This document shows, piece after piece, positions 55,494 through 64,000 of a stretch of DNA of 64,000 bases; position 1 is the first letter of the stretch, and the number at the start of each line of letters is the position of its first letter. The stretch is taken from NCBI GenBank assembly GCA_034440635.1, contig JAOTON010001028.1, forward strand, positions 806,001 to 870,000, in the 5' to 3' direction. Position numbers and translations under genes: made by a program. This stretch comes from Lepas anatifera. Taxonomy: Eukaryota > Arthropoda > Thecostraca > Lepadidae. The notes below the pieces were generated by a model. The model was not told the DNA's origin. It saw only the letters and a list, made by a program, of their open reading frames with translations, and did not search any database.

Positions 55494-58400
55494 TCCGCTG
55501 CCAGGTGTAACGTTGGATTAAGGGTCCTTAAAATGCCCCAACAGGCTTAAACGCATCACGGGAAGAAGGGGGGGGTGGGCAGGCGATGTGCCTGGAACTA
55601 CTTCTGCATAGCTCAACTACCGACTACAGACCCTGCCCTTGTACCGATGAGCTGTGTGATAAGCAAGGCAGATACTCTTCTCAGCATCGCGTCAGGCACC
55701 AAATTATCATCGAGAAGTGGTCTAGAGATTTTTTTTTTTTTGGGGGGGGCACTTAGGAAGGGAACACTGTAGGGACAAGGAATGATCGGGAGCATGTTTC
55801 AGAATGTGCCTTCTTGGGTGGAGGGGGTTCAGAAGGCATTGGAATGCAGTGCGAGGTTGCTGCTGCTCCATCGGGAGGCAGATGGTCCAGTGACTCCGGG
55901 GTCCGGCTACGCTGCCTGCCCTAGTCATCAACTAAAACCTTTTGCTTCAAAGCTGTGCGGAGTGGTTTTTCAGAGATAAGCTTGCCTGGCGAGTAGCCAA
56001 GTTCTGCTCCTCTTTCCCATCTGCTCCTCTTCGTTGCGGCACAGAGTTATGCCGCTTCAATTTCTGGAGACATCCTTGCAGGAGGCTCACGGTCATGTAC
56101 AGAGATGAACGTAAACGCCGAACATTGCCCCGCTTAATTTCACCCAAAATCAGAAGAGCAACCAAACAAATGTGCAAACTTGCAAAAGGTATTGATTTGC
56201 CTCTCGATATTTTCGGGAAATCAGGAGACCAAGTGAGTCTGTTGTAAACCTTGAAGTGAGTCACTTCAAATTACCTTAGTTTGCCTCTTTCGGTCTTCGA
56301 TGAATGCAAAATGCTTCTTCTGACTATTGGGAAATTCTGATGGATATCCGCTGTGGGTAATTGGTTTTTAGTGCCACTTCGTTATAGCCAAGACTGCCTC
56401 CTAACCAATGCCATCAAAGCTGACAAAATGACTTCTGTGTGCTCGGATATCATGTGTAAAGAACAGTCAGAAGCCATGTTTAGCTGGCGTTAGTATCTCT
56501 CTCGTGCCGCGTTCGTGGGTGACGCCAATAAGCCCATATCCCAGTTTCGGAAATAATGGCGCCCCAGCATATACCAGGGATGGAGGGGAAGTGTCACGCT
56601 TGTCATAGCTCCGTGAGAAATGTTTCTGTGCTTTATGTAATATTTGTGGGGCTAGAGACTAACTCGTTACTGCCAAACGCTCTTTATGTTTTTACCTCTT
56701 TTCTACTCTGCGTCTTAGCCACGCTTTTGTACTCAGGACAAGACACTCTTTCCTTTTCTTGTTTTTTTGCCTTATTTCTAGTTTACTGAAAGTATTGCAG
56801 TTCTGCTCCGTTTTCTGTTTCCTTTGTAATTTTGTATCTCCTGCCGGTTTAGTTTTTATTCAAATGCTATGCTGAACTTTCTTCACTAACATGAGTTTGC
56901 AATACATTTGGCTGGGAGCTATGGTGTTTGAGACCGGCTGGTAAAATGTACGACCGAAGAATGAGAGAAAAGGTCAGATTCAATCTTCGGAACGAAGGAT
57001 CCCTGGAAACGCATGCGCAGTAGGCTTCACCTGTAAACTGTATGCCTCTTTACTATTTGGCGGGTTCGAAACCGGCGTGTCTGGGCCGCGCACGATCAGA
57101 AAATGGTGCTGTAGATGTACAGCTAGGATATTTTAGAACTGACCCCTAAACTTCGCACTAGTTTTTTATTTGGATCTGGTTTGTAAATTAGGATCATATA
57201 AATAAATAGCATAGTTCAAATGGGCGTTACCTGGCCTCTCGCTATGAGCTGCACTGCTATTTGCTAACATGGCTGTGATTCTCCCGCATGGCCTTCAGTG
57301 GGTACTCTCTGACCGATGCCAACTTACACTTCGGACGTTTCTTTTAAGCTGTTTTTTTAGGGTATGGTAAGGCTTCAGTAGTTAAGTGGGCTTAGGGCCA
57401 AGAGTGCGCCGTTACAGGGGAGGTCCTAAAGCCCTTCAGAGTTGAGGATACCTCCGGCTGAGAAAAACTCAAAGAGGCATTTTAGCCAAAAATGTACAGT
57501 ACTGTATCATTGTACGCTATGAAGGTAATACAATTGCTTACTTTATAGTCATTGAGAGGCAACGACGAACCGTTAGCTCGTCGTGTGTCAGTGACTCCGA
57601 CTATATTCTGCGTTCCCAATGTTGGATGCGAGGCGGGGTGAAGCGGGGCCACCGAAAGCGCATCACGTTCATAAACTCTTCATTCGGTGTTGGAGAGCAG
57701 CTCAGATACGGTGGCGAGTGGCCGGGCTCTGTAATGAGGTCGCTATGGCTTTGAGGGCCAGCTAGGCGACGTTTGGTGGCCGGCTGCTCTATTTTGGCGC
57801 CGCTGTGGATCGCTGAGATGGTGGCCGGTCGCCAGTGGACGTGGTGGGAGCTGACAGCTGACCTTCCGCCAAATACAGGCTGTGCTGTCGACCGGCACCG
57901 ACACGCCGCCTGGCGGAAATAGCCGCCCGCGCGACCTTCCGTGCCACCCGTCGCCGTGACGATTTTGGCGAGCAGGCGGCGTCGCTGGTGTGACAGGACG
58001 TGCCGTCGGTACCGACGGACGTCATCGGCTGATGGAGCCCCATACCGCCAGCGCCGGGGTGCCGGGCGCGGGTAGCAGCTCAAATGGACTCACGCAGCTG
58101 CTTCTCTGAAACAGCTCTGGTCAATGAACGAAGTGAGGCTGGTTGAAAACGCAGCGTGTTGAAATATGCTTACCCCACAAAGTTGATAGAGTTAAGATTG
58201 AGTCTGAAATTAGTTTTTTTTGTTGTAGGGCTAAGATTTACAAATTTATGGGATAAGACTCTTGAACTTTCTTATCTTACTCTTGAAGTATTACTATTGA
58301 AGTATCTTGAAAATATCTTACTCTTGAAGTATCTTGAAGTGCCGACACGCCGCCTGGCGGAATTAACCGCCCGCGTGTCCACTGGCGCTCATTTATATCT

Positions 58401-58840
58401 ATACTTTTAGACTTTACGTTTACGTTTTCAATTTCCCTTAGGAGCTGGGTATAGAGTTCAAATTCTCCTAAAGGGTTCAATCACGCCAAGCTGCCCCGAT
58501 ATGATTCTGAGCAGCATCCATGCTAGAGCCGATTGGAAAATAATGTAGTTACACACATACATACACATCATGAATATTTGGTAATGGTTTACACCTGCAA
58601 TGTGACATGTGCAGAGATCTGTGAAGCTCCTATTAGGTCATATCACTGAACTGGCGTCCCTCTGACTGACCCCTGGAGCCTTATTATACTGACTTCTGCT
58701 CACCAGCGTCGGAAGCGGGTTATGGAGGATTCGCTCTCAAACTCGTGAACCAGTGGGACTCCCCGTCCCAATTTCGGGACTCGATTTATGATCTTTGGCA
58801 CTCCTTCTTATCAGCAAGGACTTAAGTTTAGGTTTCCTCT
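55494..58840. other. Predicted 3' UTR and intergenic sequence
   Basis: No further exon was recognised. A GC-rich patch at 57600-58080 stays open on the minus strand (57601-58083) without a recognisable domain. A 34-bp direct repeat (ccgacacgccgcctggcgga...) occurs at 57898-57931 and 58341-58374, and four 'ttgaagtatctt' copies lie at 58276-58340. Confidence 0.45.
57200..57205 (+). terminator. Candidate poly(A) signal AATAAA for the spectrin-repeat gene
   Basis: The first canonical AATAAA I could find after the stop codon, 1.7 kb downstream, in atataaataaatag. Distance makes it uncertain. Confidence 0.25.
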
Positions 58841-59660
58841 TTTGGGTCATTCCAGGACAAATCTTTCAGGTAGGCACGAAAAAGTTCACCATAACCGCTC
58901 GGAATTCCACCAAAATTTGTATCCAAGGCTCTCTATACAAAAACTTGGACCCACTTTCAGGTCCCAAGGTCAAAGAGGTCACGATGTACAGGTCATGAAA
59001 CTTTGATTGAGGTCAGTGCAAACATGAACGCAGAAATAATTTTGGATCTTAAAAGTGTCTGATCAAAATTAAATGAATTGGATATCACTGAATAGAAGAT
59101 AAAATGGAACATACAAGAAAAATAAAAACTTTGACTTCAGGTCAGGTTTTGACCTCGTGACCCTGTGAACTTTTCATAAAATGAATAATTATTTTTGAGA
59201 AATCCTTCTTTCAATTTTTCACTGGGGTTCCGTGTCGTATAAGCTAACCAGTGGTGGGAAATTTTTTGTAATTGTTTTGTGGCTGACTTAGACACAGGCC
59301 ACAGAGGTGCTCACCTAGGGCAAAACGCTCATTGGAATCACTTTTTGTGCAGATAAACTACACTATAGCTGATATAGACGCCAAATGAAAGCTGATCACT
59401 TACCTACCACGGATTTTGTACCATCATTTATGCCTTGAAGCTGGTACGACCTGTAACCTCACTAAAGGACCTAGTTTGACCTTAAATTTCATTTAAAAAG
59501 AAAAGTACGCAAATAGGTGGTTACGGATTGCTTTTTATGGCTTGACAGGTTCATAGGGCTTCGAATATGTTTCCAGTATTACTTGAAGCCATACCGACCT
59601 TGTGTGATAATTATTTATTACCTTAGTTGACCCACGCTATGTTCTGCGTGATTTGGTTGC
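58841..59660. mobile_element. Diverged AGGTCA-rich segment, probable old member of the TTAA family
   Basis: Contains ccaaggtcaaagaggtcacg, tacaggtcatg, ttgaggtcagtg and cttcaggtcaggttttgacc between about 58970 and 59160. Termini were not found. Confidence 0.5.
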
Positions 59661-60189
59661 AGGCTGCAGCTACGCTATTTCCAATTCTAGATTTGCAGCG
59701 CACACCGTATGGTTACCCCAAATATCTACCTATCAACCGAAAAATATTTACCACCAAGGTAATACTTACATGCTGCCCCAACACTGCTAACTAGAACAGC
59801 CGTAGTCAAGGAAATAATGGCACTCACGCGAAAACAAGGTCTCAACAGCCTTGTCCCTCTTCATGGCCCCTAGGTACTTGCGGCCGCGGCGAGCTCCCAC
59901 CGCGCAGTGCCGGCGGTGTTCGCACTGTGGCCTCATTGTGTGTTCCGGTGGGAGGATGGTTTTTTGCGTGGCACTTTTACTCCCGCTCCCACTCGTGAGC
60001 CAGGGAAACGTCCCCCAAAGTTTTGACCTCGACTTAATTTGCTTGCATTCTCCTCTTGCTACCTGCGCACGTAAATTTGTTGGTCAAGTGCATTGTCAGA
60101 AGTGTTTCAGAAGCAGCTATAACTATCAAAATATGCGCCCCATCTCCCCCCTCCCCCTGTCATCGGCAGTCCGAGATACGTCATCCCCC

Positions 60190-60540
60190 AGTAAAATCAG
60201 GGGCGGACGCAAACCCGAGTTTTGGGGGGACCAAACCCATGCCTGCCTCTCCTCCTCCTGGGGGGGTGGGAGCTGATATTTTTTGCTCTACAGACCTAGT
60301 GTAAACACCTTCTTTCAGTGCTCGACAGACCTAGTATAAGCTACCTCTCCAAGTACATAATCGCTCTCCGGGGGCGGGGCGGGGGGGGTGGGAGCGAACA
60401 TTTTTTTGCTCTACAGACCTAGTGTAAACACCTTTTTTCAAATAAATTCCGGCGCTTGGAGGGGGGGCAAAAGATAGTTTGGCCCCCCTCCAGCGCTTGG
60501 GGGCATGGCCGGAATGGCCCCCCTGCGTCCGCCAATGAGT
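60190..60540. mobile_element. MITE-like repeat, two partial copies, inverted relative to 16431-16620
   Basis: gctctacagacctagtgtaa occurs twice (about 60286 and 60409), followed by caaataaattccggcgcttgg and a G/C-rich end ccgccaatgag. The reverse complement of this block is at 16431-16620. Confidence 0.7.
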
Positions 60541-61860
60541 AAAAATACAATGGCGATGCCCCTGACAGTGACCCATACCAGACAAATAAGATTTCTGTAC
60601 ACTAGGCTGCCCCAAATGCACGAAAGTAAGGGATAAGCACCAACCCTCAATCGTCATTGTGTTCTTTTTGTTTCACAGATTCCGAAACACTTCGTTTTTG
60701 TCCTAGCATGACGGAAAAATGGTGCAAACTGGTTTGGTTAGTTTCCAAAAACTGGCAAATTGGCTGAAAAACGGGAGTGTCAAAACAATATAACTTTTAT
60801 AACATCTCAGATAATAAAACGGTTGAGGAATATTTTGAAAGCAGGGATTGTAATATCGGACTCAATATTTTAAAACAATCAGAAGAGTCTATCATGAAGG
60901 TCAGATATTCACTTCGCTTTGACCCTCAGCTTTGAAGTATTTTTATTATATTTACTGCCGCGCTGCCTTGCAGCTATGACACTGAAGCTGCTCTCATCTC
61001 TTTGCTCTGGACCAGCCGATACTGTTGCAGTCTCGGATGACCATTTGCACTATACTCTTGACATTGGTGGTGTAGTGGGGGAGGGTGGACTTGAATGGCC
61101 TCCTTATGAATGGACTTGAATGGCCGCCTTTGTCTCGCCATCTGTGTCAGCTAACGGAGGATGGGTGGGTGTATCTCGTTCTGGTAGGTCTTCAAGCTGA
61201 CAGGTACTCATGTTCAGGGGAAGGGTCTAATAATTCCTGACATTCTTCTTATCCCTGAGCTTGCAACCATTCATTTTTTCAGAATATTAGCTGCTTCTCA
61301 ACTCCCAGCCTCCTCACCTTACTTATCACTGGAACCCGCCATGACCATAAAAACACTCTCTGAGTGGGGCTGTTGAGAGTCTAACTGCAGTATGGGTCTC
61401 ATGGCCATCATCTTCGTGCTGTGTACCTCCAGCTGTATGAAGTGGTAAACTCTGTTCTCCAGGTGGTTCTTGAGCTTTATCTGGACTAAGACGCTAGGCG
61501 CATCGTGGAGATACGCAAGGCGCTGCGTGCAAACGTGATGGTAAAGTGTAACGTCGGTAGCGTTTTCAGAGCAGTTAATTACCCAAAATTTACCTCCCAC
61601 CTCCTGCCCCTTTGAATCCTGGTCTTTACCATTATAGGGTCCATCTTTGATGCACTCATTCATACGCATTTCACGCCGTAAAAAATACTAGATTTTGACG
61701 TGATAATGACCCTCTCCGGTAAATTGTGTCCCCTCCAGTAACCTCCCACCCCCAGTCAAAGCACGCCGCCTCCTCCATCAGTCTGACGCCTCCCTTCATC
61801 AGCTCACCGCTTCTTCCGTTATCCATCCCCCCCACCCAAAACAAAAATCCTGGGTGCACA
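60541..61860. other. Intergenic, no gene recognised
   Basis: A minus-strand open frame at 61319-61669 has ordinary composition but no family that I recognise. I do not call it. Confidence 0.45.
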
Positions 61861-61864
61861 CCTG

Positions 61865-62245
61865 ATTGCGTTACAGCATAGCTTCGGGTAAGACACTGCG
61901 GTGCAGTATAGCTGCAGGCTCGACACTGCGGCACAGCATAGCTTCGGGTAAGACACTGCGGTGCAGTATAGCTGCAGGTCCGACATTGCGGTGCAGCATA
62001 GCTTCGGGTAAGACACTGCGCCACAGCATTGCTCGGGTGCAGTATAGCATTGCAGACCATACACTGCGGTGCAGTATAGCTGCAGGCTTGACACTGCGGT
62101 ACAGTATAGTGTCAGACCAGATATTGCAGCACGTGTAGCTGCAGGCTCAATACTGCGGCACAGCATAGAGTTAGACCAGACACTGCAGTGAAGTATGGCT
62201 TCAGAATAGACACTGCAGCGCAGTATATCCGCAGGTTCGTCACTG
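61865..62245. repeat. 30-bp minisatellite with 60-bp dimer structure
   Basis: Alternating 30-bp monomers gcttcgggtaagacactgcg-gtgcagtata and gctgcaggctcgacactgcg-gcacagcata give 60-bp dimers, about 6 in total, with the right half more diverged. The 10-codon period keeps frames open on both strands. Confidence 0.93.
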
Positions 62246-62957
62246 TGATACAGTTAAGTGATAGGCATGGTGCGCAGCGGTGAAAAAATCGGTAGCGATG
62301 GAGACTCTACTGCTGGATATCTGACCCCTATCATTACAGCGTACGCATAGGAATAGCTATCCCACCCCCTCCACTTTTCATGAATGAAATTCCCGATTCC
62401 AGTCAAATTGGTAAAAACAGCGTAAAATGTGTAATCAAAAAGGTAACAACGAGCCGACATTCGATGAGTGCTTGGTTCTAGAGGGAAAAGGCTTTGTCAG
62501 CAGCAGGTTGAAGATTGTGTGGCCCCCTCACATGTTTTCAATGACATCGCCTGTGCAATGTGGCAATGTAGCATGCACGTGTGAAGAAAGTAACTTCAGA
62601 AATTCACACGGCTGGTTCAGCCTCAGCTCTATCGAAGCAATACACTTTCAGGCTAGAAAAATGCAGTTTTATCATCAATTTTCATTTTTCTGGCGTGATT
62701 TACCTTTCCTGATCTGACTGTTACGCTATAATTTGTTGCAGAAACGGATCTAATAGACCAGTTCTTCTGTTAGAAGCAGTTGATGTAAATATTGATTCAC
62801 AGCACCAGTGTACTCCGACTAGCCGGCGTCTCCACCCCCTGGATGTGTTTCAGTGCCCGAGTCTGACACGGGTTCTCCCCATCCGACCGGCTGGATACGC
62901 TAATGATTTTTGCTCTTATTTCAGACCTAAGTAAATCTCTGGTTCATTATTTTCCCC
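62246..62957. other. Intergenic, partial MITE copy
   Basis: ggctttgtcagcagcaggttgaagat at 62489-62514 matches the end of the 24028-24235 repeat. Nothing else was recognised. Confidence 0.5.
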
Positions 62958-63837
62958 TCATCACACACAGTGGAGAGGGTTCTGGCGTCAACGTGAAGTG
63001 GAGGGGGAAGTGCCCTCTGAGATCTACAAAACAGGGGGTTAGAAAACGCCCATTTCGGGGTATGTGGGGGCGATGATGATCTACATGATACCATAGTTTC
63101 ATTGACACAAGTGAATATCTTCAAGGTCAAAGGAGGTCGTAAAGGTAGAAGCTGGACTGTGCAGGAGACCTTTTGGGAAACGCCGTGATTATGCAAAAAA
63201 GCCGGAAATACACCAAGACTAAGGCCACAAAGGGAAGTCTTCACCCAATGTTCTCTGAAAGTTTGAGGTCAAGGTCATGCAAGGTCACTGGCCTATGAGG
63301 TATTGATATGATGATGAACAATATAAGGCTGACACTTGAGCAGCCTTTGGGCACGAAATGAGGGTTTGACCTGAAAGAAAGCCCCTTGACCTCACCTGTT
63401 ATCTTGAACAGGACATTGAATGGCCGTAACTATGAAATCATAGCATAACAAACGTCATACTAAATAATACCATCTGATCAGAGTGCTGGGGTCAATGACT
63501 TTGACATGCTACCCTTTGACTTCGACCTTCATGTGGGTGGCCATGACATATAACCCGATTATACGGCTTTATTACGTCACCACCTAGGTCAACAGCGCAG
63601 TCGAACTGGGGCGACCACGCGATTGTGACGGTCTCAAAATATAAGTCTGATTTTAAAAACCTACAAGTCAAAAAACCTTTGACCGGTTTTCAAAATAATA
63701 TATTCACCAATCAACGCGCTCATGATTTTTGGCAAGTATAGCGAAGTACTGCATCACGGCGCGAGGGGTTCTTTCGGCCACCTCGGAAAATAGGTTAGGG
63801 GGCACTTTAGGACCCTCTCCTCTGCTGTGCGTGTTAA
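62958..63837. mobile_element. TTAA-type AGGTCA-rich element, diverged (copy 8)
   Basis: The right end ...CTCTGCTGTGCGTGTTAA at about 63820-63837 is the inverted match of the left end cacacacagtggagagggtt near 62965. The interior has aaggtcaaaggaggtcg and gaggtcaaggtcatgcaaggtcac. The left TTAA is not preserved. Confidence 0.65.
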
Positions 63838-64000
63838 GATCCCAATGTGCTTCTCGGACACCACCGACGCTAACCACACGCTTGAACGCTGACCTGTATC
63901 GGAACGGTGGCCTGGCAAGAGTCCCAACCACCAAGTGTCAGCATTGGGCCCAGAGGCCATAAACAAATGTTATTTTCCCAATGGAGACCAACTTTTGCAC

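Noticed and set aside
57601..58083. Minus-strand 160-residue frame in a GC-rich patch
   Set aside because: Arg/Ser/Pro-biased composition with an overlapping second open frame; no recognised family.
61319..61669. Minus-strand 116-residue frame
   Set aside because: Composition is not unusual, but I recognise no homology, splice support or neighbour evidence.

Overview
The window reads as nuclear DNA of an animal, most likely an arthropod. Its two genes are split by introns with GT/AG junctions, coding exons are a very small share of the 64 kb, and the rest is transposon-derived sequence, microsatellites and minisatellites. The spectrin-repeat gene recalls arthropod Msp300/nesprin-type muscle proteins, and the repeat-laden introns would suit a crustacean. 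That placement is inference, and no species can be read from the sequence.

Layout. 1-3160 is upstream intron with no exon I can recognise. 3161-5980 holds the last two coding exons of a nucleosome assembly protein 1 (NAP1) gene on the + strand, with a 3' UTR to about 6425. 6430-20180 is intergenic: nested TTAA-bounded elements (9637-12806), a broken non-LTR retrotransposon RT region carrying two hAT-like insertions (about 13255-16430), a long hairpin (17191-17354), and a second retrotransposon fragment with an endonuclease start (about 17550-18090). 20470-55493 is a complete-looking + strand gene of 12 coding exons joining to about 601 residues of spectrin-repeat protein. Its introns hold all the other large arrays. 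55494-64000 is 3' UTR/intergenic sequence with further TTAA-type and MITE-like repeats and a 30/60-bp minisatellite.

The most unusual pattern is that tandem arrays sit on splice junctions. Three acceptors (5784, 30525, 55374) are the last unit of a minisatellite, or run directly out of one. Donors at 3308, 27766 and 41429 run into a 33-bp array, a 12-bp array and a (GA)n tract. In at least two cases the repeat unit itself looks like a copy of the exon/intron boundary. In the last intron the units carry 'gcag' plus codons that would read V-T-E-V-Q-G, matching what the missing start of the last exon should encode.

A second theme is a family of roughly 0.9-1.1 kb elements bounded by TTAA with CCC-type inverted ends (piggyBac-like). 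They are packed with AGGTCA/TGACCT hexamers, the nuclear-receptor half-site. One nested insertion at 9836-10872 has a clean TTAA target duplication.
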